Assembly: GCF_001310635.1 (NCBI RefSeq)
Contig: NZ_BAXR01000007.1
Span: 1 to 64,000 of the forward strand
Length of the DNA: 64,000 nt
Reading direction: 5' to 3'
From: Bacillus sp. JCM 19034
Lineage (GTDB): Bacteria > Bacillota > Bacilli > Bacillales > Bacillaceae_D
A program made the position numbers and the translations under genes. The notes beneath the pieces were generated by a model that was not told the DNA's origin, made no database searches, and saw only the letters and a program-made list of their open reading frames with translations. The first letter of the stretch is position 1. Each line of letters opens with the position of its first letter. Shown here piece after piece: positions 23,803-35,484 of this stretch.

Positions 23803-24759
23803 TTACGTTGACACATCAAACGCTTCCCCATTACGTAACTTATTGGCAATTTCGTCAATTTTCCTTAGACGATGATTAACCCCTGACTTACTTACTTTAC
23901 CACTTTCAACCATTTCACCGAGCTCTTTTAATGTGACATCTTGATGACGAATACGCAGTTCGGCAATTTCACGGAGTTTAGGTGGTAATTCAGCTAAGCC
24001 GATTTCGCGGTCAACATAACGAATATTTTCGACTTGTCTTAAGGCTGCACCAACTGTTTTATTGAGGTTAGCTGTTTCGCAATTCACTAAGCGATTGACA
24101 GAGTTTCGCATATCCTTCATGATACGGACGTCTTCAAAATAAAGGAGAGCTTGATGTGCACCCACAATATTTAAAAACTCTGTTATTTTCTCACTATCCT
24201 TAATATACGTAATGAACCCCTTTTTACGTTCCAACATTTTTGCATTTAATTCATATTCGTTCATTAATTCACATAACGACTGATTCTGTTCCTCATATAT
24301 CGAGTAAATTTCTAAATGATAAGAGGACGTTTCAGGGTGATTGATAGATCCGCCTGCTAAAAAAGCTCCCCGTAAATAGGCACGTTTACAGCAAGGCTTA
24401 TTTATTAATGATTTAGAAATTGTACGAATAAAATGAAACCCTTCTGCTAATATTCCTAAATCTTCAAGTAATTCCTTAGCCCCATGCTTCATTCGTACAA
24501 GATAAACATTATTTTTCTTTAATCGCATCTTCTTTTGAACAAGTAGTTCGACAAACATTGAAGGAAATACACGTTTAATTAATGTATACATCCTTCTAGC
24601 AATAGCGGCATTTTCCGTTGTGACATCTAAGCTTATTTTCATGCGGTTAAATGACAACGTACCGTTTATTCGGACAAGTGCCGCAAGCTCCGCCTTTGCA
24701 CAACAATCCTCTTGCTCTAATTGCGTTAATTCCTTCTTAGTTTTAGCTGCAAAGGACAA
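23803..24759 (-). CDS. whiA: WhiA family DNA-binding protein
   Basis: 318 residues combining an N-terminal LAGLIDADG endonuclease-like fold that has lost catalysis (including [25 protein letters not shown]) and a C-terminal helix-turn-helix ([35 protein letters not shown]). In Firmicutes it affects cell division and chromosome segregation rather than sporulation alone. It follows yvcK by 22 nt and precedes crh by 31 nt. Confidence 0.95.
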   Translation of the reverse strand: MSFAAKTKKELTQLEQEDCCAKAELAALVRINGTLSFNRMKISLDVTTENAAIARRMYTLIKRVFPSMFVELLVQKKMRLKKNNVYLVRMKHGAKELLEDLGILAEGFHFIRTISKSLINKPCCKRAYLRGAFLAGGSINHPETSSYHLEIYSIYEEQNQSLCELMNEYELNAKMLERKKGFITYIKDSEKITEFLNIVGAHQALLYFEDVRIMKDMRNSVNRLVNCETANLNKTVGAALRQVENIRYVDREIGLAELPPKLREIAELRIRHQDVTLKELGEMVESGKVSKSGVNHRLRKIDEIANKLRNGEAFDVST

Positions 24760-24781
24760 ATGCCATCCCCTCCTTTATAGC

Positions 24782-25741
24782 TTATAAATGACCATTAGTA
24801 GAACGTAATAACGCTTTTGACACTTTTACAGCATCATGGCGTAAAACGCCATTTGCTTCTAACACGATTTCATCGTGAATCACCTTTATCCCCATTGCCT
24901 CTAGCCGATCTTGATCAACCTCTACTGGGATGGCTCCTTCCTTTGCATAACGCTTACGTAAGGAACCTGATATAGGTGCACGGTGAGCAAGTATTTCTTT
25001 AACAAGGTCAGAGCCACCATGATCTATAATCGCTTGAACATGATCAGCGGCCGTAAAGCCGTCCGTCTCCCCGCTTTGGGTCATCACGTTACAAATATAA
25101 ACTTTTCTAGCATTTGATCGTTTAATAGCCTCTTGAATACCAGGAACAAGGACATTAGGCAGAACACTTGTGTAAAGACTTCCCGGCCCTAATAAAATGA
25201 TATCAGCTTCATCAATCGCTTGAACCGACTCTACTAAAGGTTCAACTTTAGAAGGCGTTAGAAACACTCGTTTGATTTGCTTTTTTGCCAAAGGAATTAG
25301 CGATTCTCCTGTGACAATTGTACCATCCATCATTTCTGCATGGAGTACAATACTACGATTCGCGGCAGGATATACATTCCCACGAACGTTTAAAACTTTA
25401 CTAAGCTCTGAAATGCCACGAGCGAAATCACCTGTAACTGATGTCATACCTGCTAGCAATAAGTTTCCCAATGAATGGCCTGATAAACCATTTCCGTTTC
25501 TAAAACGATGCTGAAACAATTCTTCAACTAACGGCTCAACTTCCGCAAGTGCAATTAACACATTGCGAACATCACCAGGTGGAGGAATATCAAGCTCTTT
25601 ACGAAGTCTTCCTGAGCTGCCCCCATCATCAGCGACTGTGACAATTGCCGTAATATCAATTGGAAACGTTTTTAGGCCCCTTAATAAAACTGATAACCCG
25701 GTGCCTCCCCCGATAACAACCACTTGATCTCTCTTTTTCAC
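24782..25741 (-). CDS. yvcK: YvcK/GlmR family UDP-sugar-binding protein
   Basis: A 319-residue protein of the CofD-like/UPF0052 fold. It opens VVVIGGGTGLSVLLRGLK and continues TVADDGGSSGRLRKELDIPPPGD, typical family motifs. In B. subtilis it is needed for growth on gluconeogenic carbon and stimulates UDP-GlcNAc synthesis. GTG start directly abuts the rapZ stop, with GGAAGGAAAC upstream inside rapZ. Confidence 0.95.
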   Translation of the reverse strand: MKKRDQVVVIGGGTGLSVLLRGLKTFPIDITAIVTVADDGGSSGRLRKELDIPPPGDVRNVLIALAEVEPLVEELFQHRFRNGNGLSGHSLGNLLLAGMTSVTGDFARGISELSKVLNVRGNVYPAANRSIVLHAEMMDGTIVTGESLIPLAKKQIKRVFLTPSKVEPLVESVQAIDEADIILLGPGSLYTSVLPNVLVPGIQEAIKRSNARKVYICNVMTQSGETDGFTAADHVQAIIDHGGSDLVKEILAHRAPISGSLRKRYAKEGAIPVEVDQDRLEAMGIKVIHDEIVLEANGVLRHDAVKVSKALLRSTNGHL

Positions 25742-26635
25742 CTATTTCGTTTCCTTCCCTTTTTCAATATCTCGATGGCGAATACGAACCTTGTATTCTT
25801 CCTCAAATTCCTTACCGAAATATTCTGCTAAAGTCACAGAACGATGCTTCCCACCTGTACAACCAATACCAATTACAACTTGGCTTTTTCCTTCACGCTT
25901 ATACTGCGGCAGCATAAATTGTAACAAATCGGTTAATTTCTCGATAAATTGTTGAGTCTCGGTCCATTTCAAAACATAAGAAGAAACCTCTTCTTCAAGC
26001 CCTGTTTTTGGACGCATATGGTCAATATAATGAGGGTTCGGCAAAAAACGAACGTCAAAGACGAGGTCAGCATCAATAGGCATTCCATATTTAAAACCAA
26101 ATGACATGACATTGACAGTGAAAGGGTGGCGTTCATTTAATGCAAACTGTTGCGTGATTCGCTCACGTAATTGGATTGGTTTTAAATCCGTCGTATCAAT
26201 AATTTGCTGTGCTCTTCCTTTCATTTCTTCAAGCATTTGCCGTTCAAGCTTTATTCCCTCTAAAGGTAACCCATCAGGTGCTAGTGGATGAGAGCGACGC
26301 GTCTCTTTATAGCGTTGTACGAGCTTTGCATCTTTAGAGTCCAAAAATAATATTTGAAATTTGAAATGTAAGTGTGGTGCTAGACTAATTGAATCAATAG
26401 CCTCAAACAAATGGTCAAAAAACTTTCGTCCACGTAAGTCCATCACAAGTGCAACCTTGGACATCTTTCCATTTGATCCTTCAATTAGCTCAATAAATTT
26501 CGGAATTAAGGCAGGTGGTAAATTATCGACACAAAAATAGCCTAGATCCTCAAAGCTTTGGACAGCGACCGTTTTCCCTGCCCCGGACATTCCCGTAATA
26601 ATAACAATTTCAATTTCTTCACGGCTGCTGTTCAT
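25742..26635 (-). CDS. rapZ: RNase adapter / nucleotide-binding protein RapZ (YvcJ)
   Basis: A 297-residue P-loop protein. Walker A is [18 protein letters not shown] at the N-terminus and the C-terminal domain has [19 protein letters not shown]. In E. coli RapZ controls GlmZ and GlmS; in B. subtilis YvcJ affects competence and hydrolyses nucleotides. Start at 26635, with AGAGGGG upstream; an in-frame codon eight residues earlier is open but lacks a site. Confidence 0.94.
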   Translation of the reverse strand: MNSSREEIEIVIITGMSGAGKTVAVQSFEDLGYFCVDNLPPALIPKFIELIEGSNGKMSKVALVMDLRGRKFFDHLFEAIDSISLAPHLHFKFQILFLDSKDAKLVQRYKETRRSHPLAPDGLPLEGIKLERQMLEEMKGRAQQIIDTTDLKPIQLRERITQQFALNERHPFTVNVMSFGFKYGMPIDADLVFDVRFLPNPHYIDHMRPKTGLEEEVSSYVLKWTETQQFIEKLTDLLQFMLPQYKREGKSQVVIGIGCTGGKHRSVTLAEYFGKEFEEEYKVRIRHRDIEKGKETK

Positions 26636-26661
26636 TTCGTTTCCCCTCTTTCCACACACTT

Positions 26662-27129
26662 TTATGATTGAGCTGGATTTAACCGATATGAGATCAGCTC
26701 AAAATCTTCCGTATAATAAAAGGTACCATATAATAACCCTTTATATTGTAAAACATGCTCAAACATATATTTATCACCTTCAGCCATCATCAAATGATGA
26801 ATTTCTTCCTGCTGCTTCCATGCGAGTTTTCCTTCTGGTGACTCACTTAATAGCTGACCAGTATAATCGGTCGCATGAAAAGTAAACATCATCCATTCAC
26901 GAACGACTTGATTTTCGTTCATCATCACCATTGTAAAAACTGCCTTTAGCTGCGGATCAATAATATGTAAGCCTGTTTCTTCTCGATACTCTCGAATTGC
27001 AGACTCAATAATTGATTCCCCTAGCTCCATTTTCCCACCAGGAGCTACCCACCAATGACGACGAGGCTTTTGTAGAAGTAAGACTTTTCCATCTTTTTGT
27101 AAAACTGTATTTGTAACACGCTGCAACAT
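26662..27129 (-). CDS. NUDIX hydrolase (YvcI/MutT type)
   Basis: A 155-residue hydrolase with a complete Nudix box [24 protein letters not shown] (residues ~31-54), with REYREE carrying the metal-binding glutamates. These enzymes cleave nucleoside diphosphates linked to another group. It is the first gene of the rapZ-yvcK-whiA-crh cluster. ATG at 27129 is preceded by TGAGGTGG. Confidence 0.88.
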   Translation of the reverse strand: MLQRVTNTVLQKDGKVLLLQKPRRHWWVAPGGKMELGESIIESAIREYREETGLHIIDPQLKAVFTMVMMNENQVVREWMMFTFHATDYTGQLLSESPEGKLAWKQQEEIHHLMMAEGDKYMFEHVLQYKGLLYGTFYYTEDFELISYRLNPAQS

Positions 27130-27263
27130 TTCCACCTCACTATGACTATATTATACCCTCAACTGAAACATCCTACAATCTATGATAGACATGAAGTAGT
27201 GAATCATGAGTGGAGATGAAACAAGTATTACATGCAATTTACACATTATTCCATTATGGTGAT

Positions 27264-27292
27264 AAAAAAAGGGCACGAACCGTAGTCCGTGC
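27264..27292 (-). terminator. Likely trxB terminator
   Basis: GCACG/CGTGC stem (27273-27292) followed on the minus strand by CC and seven T residues, 112 nt after trxB. Confidence 0.7.
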
Positions 27293-27404
27293 AATAAAGT
27301 ATATAAAAAAGGGGGTCAATTACTTATCTCTATAGTATCCTTTTTATATTTCACCACTGTTACAGTGCGATTAAAAACGAATGACGTTTGATTGCGAATT
27401 GATG

Positions 27405-28370
<966 letters not shown>

Positions 28371-28617
28371 CTAGTACTTTAATCGTAATCAAAAGAAAGC
28401 ACCATGTCTAATGAATTGCTTAAAAAATACGTAACAAGTGGATTCTACATCTATTCCAGATCGAGTTTATGTCTCCATTTATCTCTTATCTGTTAGAGTT
28501 CTAGCTATTCCCAGTCAAACTTGCACCTATTTTCTTTTCTTGATACAAGTTTCACCTCGATTTCCGTTAATATTATTTTATTTTCCATCCCAAAATGTAT
28601 CTAAATTATTAGCATTT

Positions 28618-29657
28618 CTAAAACGAACCTTTCCAGCTCCGAGCATCTTGAATTGCTAATTCGCCATTTACAATTTGTTCTGCTTGCTCATCACCTAATT
28701 TAGCAGCTCTTTTAAAAATACGATTCGTATTCGGATCACTCATATAATAGGCAGCAATACCTAAACAACACAAAGCAGACGGCTTCGTTTCTAGTACGCT
28801 TCTTTTGATTCCTTTTAAGCGTTGGTATGCTTGCTCATAATCCCCAACTTGGCAAAGAGCCTCAGCTACTTTTACTGTTTGCTCAACCTCTATTGGATAT
28901 AGTTGACGAAGTGCATTTACGTATGGACTCGCCTCTTTAGTATACCCATCTAACCAGTAAAACATCGCTAGTTGGCAAAGAGCAAGATATTCCCAGTTTC
29001 ATTATCTAAAACCGACTGGCATAAATCATATGCAGTTTGCTTATCTCCTTGATGAAAATACGCTTCTGCCGCTTGTATATAAGCAATCCAATATGTTGGA
29101 TGTTCCACAATAATTTCTTCAAGAAGAGGAATTGATTCTTCAATTCGACCTGAACGCAATAAACGCAGTGCACGATCATGCTGCATCAGCAACTCGTACT
29201 CTTCTTCAACAACGACATCATTTTCCCAATCTGAATCCTCTTCTTCAAAATGGAGGAGCTCTAATAAATTTCGTGCATCCTCAGCAAATCGCTGATCTTC
29301 GCTCAGCTCTAAATATTTCTTAGTAGCTTGCTCCGCTTCATGAAAAAAGCCTAGATAGGCATAATTATTTGCCATGAAAAAGTAACATTCAGCAACGTTA
29401 CCTTCATGTTCTCTTAATACATTTAATAATATATCATTCGAACGCTCATAATCCCCAACTTCAGAAAGGATGGCAGCTAACTGAACATGAAATACGGGCT
29501 CTTGCGACGTTAATTGAATGGCTCTCTCTAATAATTTGATCGCTTTTTGATGTTTTTTCTTCTTAAACGCTTCAATTCCACGATGAAAGAAATAGTCACC
29601 AGTCTGATAAAAAGGGACTATATTTTGCTTTCCTTGATCATGCTCGGTTTCTCTCAT
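28618..29657 (-). CDS. Tetratricopeptide-repeat protein (YvcD-like), 1-nt frameshift
   Basis: Cytoplasmic helical-repeat protein of about 346 residues built from TPR units, e.g. YFFHRGIEAFKKKKHQKAIKLLERAI, ECYFFMANNYAYLGFFHEAEQATKKYL and AAEAYFHQGDKQTAYDLCQSVL. The frame breaks near 28984; one added base joins NETGNILALCQLAMFYWLDGY. It has no signal peptide. Start at 29657 with GGAGGA about 10 nt upstream. TPR proteins are scaffolds and no specific role can be given; its position between his and trxB matches YvcD of B. subtilis. Confidence 0.75.
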
Positions 29658-29711
29658 GCAGCCTATTCCTCCACAGTTCTTATCTCTATTTCCTATCTCC
29701 TCAGTATACAC

Positions 29712-30181
29712 AAAATTTATAGGTTCGCACAGTCCCTCCGAATATTAAGAATGATCTTTTTCTTTTAATTGGAAGTTTTAACTCCATTGGAGATATGAAT
29801 TACTGTCAGTGACATACTTTCATTTAAGTTGTTCAAGAAAATAATTACCACCATTATTTGTGGGAAAAACGAAATTAGCTACTTTGAATACGGAGTAGTA
29901 TGTATATAAAGATAAACAATATGGTTTTGGGGGGTTTTATAAATGAACGTAATGGTAAAAAACTCAAAACTGTCACATTTACAACACATAGAACCGAAGA
30001 TGACAATGGAAACGGTAAAAGGCTCATAACAACAGAGTGCTAGACGTAAGAGTGGTATAAAAACTAAAGGTTAGAGTTTGGGAGGTAAAAAGAGACTATT
30101 AATATGAAATGCAAGATTCTAAGATTATACTATTACACAGCCCTTCCAAACTGTATTAAAGCTAAAACGAAAATTCAGTAT
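29712..30181. other. Intergenic region between TPR gene and his operon terminator
   Basis: About 470 bases. Apart from one possible 40-codon gene on the plus strand (listed separately) I see no RNA fold, repeat or coding frame that I can support. Confidence 0.4.
29921..30043 (+). CDS. Possible small protein of 40 residues
   Basis: An ATG-to-TAG frame whose product starts MVLGGFINERNGKKLKT and ends NGKRLITTEC. Composition is protein-like (KTVTFTTHRTEDDNGNG). A weak promoter-like pair (TTTGAA, TATAAA, 16 nt apart) lies upstream, but the Shine-Dalgarno is poor. A competing overlapping frame of 28 codons starting at 29943 has GGGGGG upstream instead. May be a remnant of a larger gene. Confidence 0.25.
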   Translation: MVLGGFINERNGKKLKTVTFTTHRTEDDNGNGKRLITTEC

Positions 30182-30224
30182 AAAAACTGCACCTCCAATT
30201 GTTAGATGCACAATCGGGGTGCAG
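30182..30224 (-). terminator. his operon terminator
   Basis: CTGCACC-CCG-ATTGT pairs with ACAAT-TGG-GGTGCAG with one bulged base, followed by TTTTTATA. It lies 17 nt after the hisIE stop codon. Confidence 0.88.
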
Positions 30225-30241
30225 ACCAATTCCTAACGAAG

Positions 30242-30868
30242 CTATTTCTTATGACGTTCCTCTAATACTCGTAACACTTCATCAAATGGTAGTTTTTGTT
30301 CACGCAATAAGACTAGTGTATGATATAGTAAGTCAGCAACTTCCCATTTTAATTCTTCATGGTCACGATTTTTTGCTGCAATAATGACTTCGCCTGCTTC
30401 CTCACCAATCTTTTTCAAAATTTTATCGACACCTTTTTCAAATAAATATGTCGTATAGGCTCCCTCTGGACGTTCTGCTTCCCGCTTGGCAATCACACGC
30501 TCAAGCTCGTCTAATATCTCATAACGTGAAGGATTTACATGAACCTCTTCCTTTATTAATGAATCAGCAAAGCACGTATAATTTCCTTTATGACAAGCCG
30601 GTCCCGCAGGATTTACTAATACAACTAGTGCATCAGCATCACAGTCATAACGGATATCAACGATCGTTTGTATATTCCCTGATGTTTCACCTTTATGCCA
30701 TAATTCCTGGCGTGAGCGAGAGTAGAACCACGTTTCTTTCGTTTCTAACGATTTTTGCAACGATTCTTCATTCATATAAGCAAGCGTTAATACTTCTTTA
30801 CTAGCCGCGTCTTGGACGATCGCAGGAACAAACCCTTTTTCATCAAATTTAATCGCTTCGATACTCAT
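30242..30868 (-). CDS. hisI: Bifunctional phosphoribosyl-AMP cyclohydrolase / phosphoribosyl-ATP pyrophosphatase
   Basis: Steps 2 and 3 of histidine synthesis on one 208-residue chain. The N-terminal HisI domain has [19 protein letters not shown] and the metal-binding [12 protein letters not shown] and CHKGNYTCF. The C-terminal HisE domain has [15 protein letters not shown] and LLYHTLVLL. Its ATG overlaps the hisF stop (ATGA). Last gene of the operon. Confidence 0.96.
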   Translation of the reverse strand: MSIEAIKFDEKGFVPAIVQDAASKEVLTLAYMNEESLQKSLETKETWFYSRSRQELWHKGETSGNIQTIVDIRYDCDADALVVLVNPAGPACHKGNYTCFADSLIKEEVHVNPSRYEILDELERVIAKREAERPEGAYTTYLFEKGVDKILKKIGEEAGEVIIAAKNRDHEELKWEVADLLYHTLVLLREQKLPFDEVLRVLEERHKK

Positions 30869-31619
30869 CTTACGGCCACCCCCTCTTTCTTTAAATACTC
30901 TTTCACTTCGGCAACAGACGTTTCCTTGTAATGAAAAATGGACGCTGCTAAAGCTGCATCTGCGTTTGCTTCGTTAAATACTTCTTTGAAATCTTCTTTC
31001 CCGCCTGCTCCACCTGAAGCAATTACTGGAACCGATACAGCTTCACTTACTCTTTTTGTTAATTGAACATCAAAGCCTGTTTTCGCTCCATCCTGATCCA
31101 TACTCGTTAATAAAATCTCACCAGCACCTAAACGAACCGCTTCCTTAGCCCATTTTGTCACTTCCCAATCAGTTGGCTTACGGCACCATGAGTATAAATA
31201 CGCCATGAGTTAAGTTCCTTATCATATTTCGCATCAATTGCAACAACAATACATTGCGAACCGAAGAAGTCAGCTCCCTCTTTAATTAATTCGGGACGTA
31301 ATACAGCAGCTGTGTTTAATGATACTTTATCAGCACCTGCACGTAAAATTCGCTTCATATCCTCAAGCTTATTAATACCTCCGCCAACTGTAAAAGGAAT
31401 AGCGAGGGTACCTGCTACTTGTTCAACTACGTCAACCATCGTTGCTCGACCTTCATGAGATGCTGATATATCAAGAAAAACAAGCTCATCTGCCCTTGCT
31501 CATCATAAAAAGCTGCTAGCTCTACTGGTCTCCTGCATCTTTTAAATCAACGAATTGAACTCCTTTGACGACACGACCTTCCTTTACATCTAAGCACGGA
31601 TTATACGTTTCGTAAGCAT
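30865..31619 (-). CDS. hisF: Imidazole glycerol phosphate synthase cyclase subunit HisF (four 1-nt deletions)
   Basis: With HisH forms the glutamine-dependent synthase that makes imidazole glycerol phosphate and AICAR. Recognisable pieces: [21 protein letters not shown] (N-terminus with catalytic Asp11), [38 protein letters not shown] and [15 protein letters not shown] (catalytic Asp near 130), [11 protein letters not shown]. Four missing bases are needed, near 31598 (C), 31527 (C), 31494 (G) and 31184 (G); restored length is 252 residues. So many breaks in one gene of an otherwise intact pathway point to poor sequence here. ATG follows the hisA stop (TAAATG). Confidence 0.92.
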
Positions 31620-32354
31620 TTAGCTGCCTCCTTTAAGAGCTTCTTGCAGCGTAAATTGGTTCGTATACAACGCTTTTCCGACAATCGCACCACCAACTCC
31701 TCGATCTGCCTCTGCTCTTAACTCTTGCAGATCAGCAAGTGAGCTAACACCACCAGAAGCAATCACTTCTTTTCCTGTTGCTTCAGCAAGTGCTGTAATC
31801 GCTGCAGTATTCGGGCCTGATAGCATTCCATCTCGTGAAATATCAGTAAAAATAAAGATTTCAGCACCGTGACGTGCAAGCTCTTGAGCTAATGTTTCTG
31901 CTTTTACTGAAGATGTTTCAAGCCAGCCTTCTGTCGCAACATAACCATCTCGAGCGTCAAGTCCGATCACAATTCGTTGACCGCCGTACAATTGAAGCAT
32001 TTCTTTCGTGAATTCTGGATTATTAACAGCAACACTGCCTAATATAATTCGATCTACCCCTTGATCTAAATAAAAAGCGATATCCTCTGCTGTACGAATT
32101 CCACCACCAACCTGCACTTTCACATCAAGCTCTTTTGCTACACGAATAACATACTCATGATTCACTCGTTTTTTTGCCTTCGCCCCGTCAAGATCGACCA
32201 TATGAATCCAATTCGCTCCATCACGAACAAATTGCTCAGCCATGTCGAAAGGAGAATCACCATAAACCGTTTCTTGATCATAATCCCCTTGTACTAAACG
32301 AACGCATTTACCGTCACGCATATCGATCGCCGGATAAATATTAAACGTGCTCAC
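31620..32354 (-). CDS. hisA: ProFAR isomerase HisA
   Basis: 1-(5-phosphoribosyl)-5-[(5-phosphoribosylamino)methylideneamino]imidazole-4-carboxamide isomerase, step 4 of histidine synthesis. The 244-residue TIM barrel shows [20 protein letters not shown] (general base Asp), [27 protein letters not shown] (general acid Asp) and [12 protein letters not shown] start at 32354 with GGGGGAG upstream; overlaps hisH by 14 nt. Confidence 0.95.
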   Translation of the reverse strand: MSTFNIYPAIDMRDGKCVRLVQGDYDQETVYGDSPFDMAEQFVRDGANWIHMVDLDGAKAKKRVNHEYVIRVAKELDVKVQVGGGIRTAEDIAFYLDQGVDRIILGSVAVNNPEFTKEMLQLYGGQRIVIGLDARDGYVATEGWLETSSVKAETLAQELARHGAEIFIFTDISRDGMLSGPNTAAITALAEATGKEVIASGGVSSLADLQELRAEADRGVGGAIVGKALYTNQFTLQEALKGGS

Positions 32355-32991
32355 GTGCTTCTCCCCCTTGCTTAACTAACTTGCCGAAATTTCGTAAAAT
32401 TGCCATCCCAACATCACTGCTTTTTTCAGGGTGAAATTGTGTTCCAAGCACATTGTTTCTCCCTACAACAGCCGGAACAACTCCACCATATTCACTTGAG
32501 GCAATGAGAACGTCGTCTTCATCATGCTTAACGACATAGGAATGAACAAAATAAACATGTCCTTCTTCTACGTTTTGCAATAGAGCGTGATCTTTTTGCT
32601 GAAAGCGGAGCTGATTCCAACCCATATGCGGTACTTTATATAACTCTCCACTTTCATCGATACCAGTAAATCGCTCAATACGACCAGGTAATAATTGTAA
32701 GCCTTCTGTACTGCCATGCTCACTACTTTCATTAAATAATAGCTGCATCCCTAAACAAATTCCTAGTAGTGGCTTACCAGCTTCTGCCCACTGCCGAATG
32801 AATTCAGTCATTTTCATTGCATTTAATGTTTTCATTGCATCTGGAAATGCACCAACACCTGGTAAAAGCAAGCCATCAACCTTGTTTAATTCATCAATTT
32901 GATCACTAATGATATAGTTTAATCCAAGACGTTCTAATGCTTTGCTGACACTATGCAAATTCCCCATCCCATAATCAATAATGCCGATCAT
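32341..32991 (-). CDS. hisH: Imidazole glycerol phosphate synthase glutaminase subunit HisH
   Basis: Class I glutamine amidotransferase that feeds ammonia to HisF. 216 residues. The nucleophile is in [10 protein letters not shown] (Cys near 80); the catalytic histidine and glutamate lie in [10 protein letters not shown]. The N-terminus [19 protein letters not shown] is typical. It starts immediately after hisB. Confidence 0.96.
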   Translation of the reverse strand: MIGIIDYGMGNLHSVSKALERLGLNYIISDQIDELNKVDGLLLPGVGAFPDAMKTLNAMKMTEFIRQWAEAGKPLLGICLGMQLLFNESSEHGSTEGLQLLPGRIERFTGIDESGELYKVPHMGWNQLRFQQKDHALLQNVEEGHVYFVHSYVVKHDEDDVLIASSEYGGVVPAVVGRNNVLGTQFHPEKSSDVGMAILRNFGKLVKQGGEAREHV

Positions 32992-33576
32992 TTACAACAT
33001 TCCTTTCGTCGATGGAACTCCTTTAACTCGTTCATCGATACTAGTTGCCTCATCTAATGCTCTCGCTAAAGCTTTGAAAATCGCTTCAATGATATGATGC
33101 GTATTTTGACCATAGTGAACGATAATATGCAAGTTCATTCTCGCTTCAAGGGCTAGCTTCCACATAAATTCATGAACGAGCTCTGTATCAAATGTACCAA
33201 CCTTTTGACTCGGAAACTCTGCACGAAATTCCAAATGTGGACGATTGCTCAAATCAACAACGACTTGGGCAAGAGTTTCATCCATCGGAACAAACGCATT
33301 ACCGTATCGGCGTATCCCTTTTTTATCTCCTAGAGCATCTTTAATGGCAAGTCCGAGACAAATACCAATATCCTCTGTCGTATGGTGATCATCCACCTCG
33401 GTATCGCCATTTGCAGAAACCTCTAAATTAAAATGACCGTGCTTCGTAAATAAATCAAGCATATGATCCAAGAAAGGAACTCCTGAATCTTGCTTTGATA
33501 CACCTTCTCCATCAATTCCATATGCTAGCTTTATTTGTGTTTCACCTGTTTGACGATCAATCGTTGCTTCTCTCAT
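32992..33576 (-). CDS. hisB: Imidazoleglycerol-phosphate dehydratase
   Basis: Monofunctional HisB of 194 residues, the manganese enzyme of step 6. Metal-binding motifs [15 protein letters not shown] and [14 protein letters not shown] are present, with a second set in [14 protein letters not shown] and [15 protein letters not shown]. The ATG directly adjoins the hisD stop. No phosphatase domain is fused, as usual outside Proteobacteria. Confidence 0.96.
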   Translation of the reverse strand: MREATIDRQTGETQIKLAYGIDGEGVSKQDSGVPFLDHMLDLFTKHGHFNLEVSANGDTEVDDHHTTEDIGICLGLAIKDALGDKKGIRRYGNAFVPMDETLAQVVVDLSNRPHLEFRAEFPSQKVGTFDTELVHEFMWKLALEARMNLHIIVHYGQNTHHIIEAIFKALARALDEATSIDERVKGVPSTKGML

Positions 33577-34848
33577 TTATTTCCCCTCCAAACGAATATC
33601 AATTGCTCTCGCATGAGCTTCTAACCCTTCAAGACGGGCAAGCTTAGCAATATGAGCACCATTTTGTTGTAGCGCCTTGGCACTGTAAACAATGATGCTT
33701 GACTTTTTCATGAAATCATCGACATTAAGTGGACTTGAAAAACGTGCTGTTCCATTAGTGGGTAAAACGTGATTCGGTCCAGCAAAATAATCACCAACAG
33801 GCTCAGTGCTATATGGTCCAACAAAAATCGCTCCAGCATGACGAATTTGTCCAATTAATGACATTGGATCGTCTGTTAGTAGCTCTAAGTGCTCAGGTGC
33901 TAACTCGTTGACAATAGCAACTGCTTCATCTATATGAGATGTGAGATAAATCGCTCCAAAATCACGAATTGAGCTTGCAGCTATCGCTTTTTTTGGTAAC
34001 GATTCAAGCTGCTTTTCCACTTCATTGGCTACTTTTTCGGCCAATGACTGTGAAGGAGTTACGAGCACAGCGGACGCACGTTCATCATGCTCCGCTTGTG
34101 ATAAAAGATCTGCAGCAATATAGCGTGGATTTGCTTTTTCATCAGCCAGTACAACGATTTCACTCGGACCTGCTATCATATCAATATCAACAGAACCAAA
34201 TACGGCACGCTTCGCTAAAGCGACATAGATATTGCCAGGCCCGGTAATTTTATCAACCCGTTCAATCGTTTCTGTTCCATAAGCAAGTGCCGCAATCGCT
34301 TGGGCTCCACCTACTTTGTATAGTTCTTCAACACCAAGCTCATAGGATGTAGCCAATACACTTGCAGGTAGTGTGCCGTCGGCTTGTGCTGGTGAAACCA
34401 TTACGATTCTTTTCACACCGGCTACTTGAGCTGGCACGACATTCATGATTATAGACGACGGATAGGCGGCTTTTCCTCCTGGTACATAAACACCGACAGA
34501 ATCAAGTGCCGTTACTTTTTGGCCTAGGATCGTCCCATCCTCTTTCGTTGTCATCCATGATTGTCGTTTTTGCCGTTCATGAAAATCCTGGACGTTAGCA
34601 ATCGCTGCTCGAAGTGCTTCAAGCACTTCGTCATCCATCTGTTCATATGCTAATCGCATTTCTTCTTTTTGTACACGAAGCTCCGTTATGTCAGCTCGAT
34701 CGAATTGTTTTGTTAATGCGAATAAAGCTTGATCTCCTTCTTTTTTCACCTGATTAATTATTCCCTCTACCGCTTTGAGTTGTTCTTCAGTCCCTGCATC
34801 AATGTCACGCTTTATACTAACCTCGCCATCAACTCGAATGATTTTCAT
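33577..34848 (-). CDS. hisD: Histidinol dehydrogenase
   Basis: Zinc enzyme for the last two oxidations to histidine. 423 residues with [17 protein letters not shown], the signature region [33 protein letters not shown] and the acid-base residues in [31 protein letters not shown] segment near the C-terminus confirms the family. Its start overlaps the hisG stop (ATGA). Confidence 0.96.
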   Translation of the reverse strand: MKIIRVDGEVSIKRDIDAGTEEQLKAVEGIINQVKKEGDQALFALTKQFDRADITELRVQKEEMRLAYEQMDDEVLEALRAAIANVQDFHERQKRQSWMTTKEDGTILGQKVTALDSVGVYVPGGKAAYPSSIIMNVVPAQVAGVKRIVMVSPAQADGTLPASVLATSYELGVEELYKVGGAQAIAALAYGTETIERVDKITGPGNIYVALAKRAVFGSVDIDMIAGPSEIVVLADEKANPRYIAADLLSQAEHDERASAVLVTPSQSLAEKVANEVEKQLESLPKKAIAASSIRDFGAIYLTSHIDEAVAIVNELAPEHLELLTDDPMSLIGQIRHAGAIFVGPYSTEPVGDYFAGPNHVLPTNGTARFSSPLNVDDFMKKSSIIVYSAKALQQNGAHIAKLARLEGLEAHARAIDIRLEGK

Positions 34849-35483
34849 TCGTTTTCCTCCTCAATAACCACTGATAGGCGTTCAACCATTTGGTCAATTC
34901 GTTCATCCTTCATCCTATAACTGACCGGATTGACAATTAAACGTGATGTGATATTGACCATTGTTTCTAATTCGACAAGTCCGTTTTCTTTTAACGTCTG
35001 TCCAGTTGATACGATATCAACAATTCGATCAGCTAAACCGATCAGTGGTGCAAGTTCGATCGAACCATTCAGCTTAATGATTTCAACCTGTTCTCCTTGC
35101 CCTTTAAAATATTGAGTGGCCAAATTCGGGTATTTAGAGGCAACCTTTGGATTAATCTCTGATTTCTCATAATTAGGAAGACCCGCGACAGCTAAATAGC
35201 ACGCACTAATTTTTAAATCAAGCACTTCGTACACAACACGCTCCTCTTCAATCATGACATCTTTTCCAGCAACCCCAACATCAGCAACGCCATGCTCAAC
35301 ATATGTCGGTACGTCCATAGGTTTCGCTAAAATAAATCGCATTTTCTCTTCGGGAACATCGATAATTAGTTTTCGAGAGTCATCAAATTCAGATGGAAGC
35401 TGATAACCTGCCTTTCGTAAGAGCTCTACTGCTTCTTCAAAGATTCGTCCTTTTGGCATTGCTACCGTTAACCAATCCTCCAT
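34845..35483 (-). CDS. hisG: ATP phosphoribosyltransferase, short form
   Basis: First step of histidine synthesis. The 212-residue product is the short (HisGS) form that lacks the C-terminal histidine-binding domain and needs HisZ, whose gene is directly upstream. Motifs: [18 protein letters not shown] and [21 protein letters not shown] (PRPP site). Start at 35483, with GGAGAGGTG 4 nt upstream and TAAAATG linking it to the hisZ stop; an ATG 16 codons upstream is rejected. Confidence 0.95.
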   Translation of the reverse strand: MEDWLTVAMPKGRIFEEAVELLRKAGYQLPSEFDDSRKLIIDVPEEKMRFILAKPMDVPTYVEHGVADVGVAGKDVMIEEERVVYEVLDLKISACYLAVAGLPNYEKSEINPKVASKYPNLATQYFKGQGEQVEIIKLNGSIELAPLIGLADRIVDIVSTGQTLKENGLVELETMVNITSRLIVNPVSYRMKDERIDQMVERLSVVIEEENE

Positions 35484-35484
35484 T

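Noticed and set aside
30104-30205. 33-residue plus-strand frame starting MKCKILRLYYY
   Set aside because: The GGGAGG in front is 18 nt from the ATG and the frame runs into the his operon terminator hairpin.
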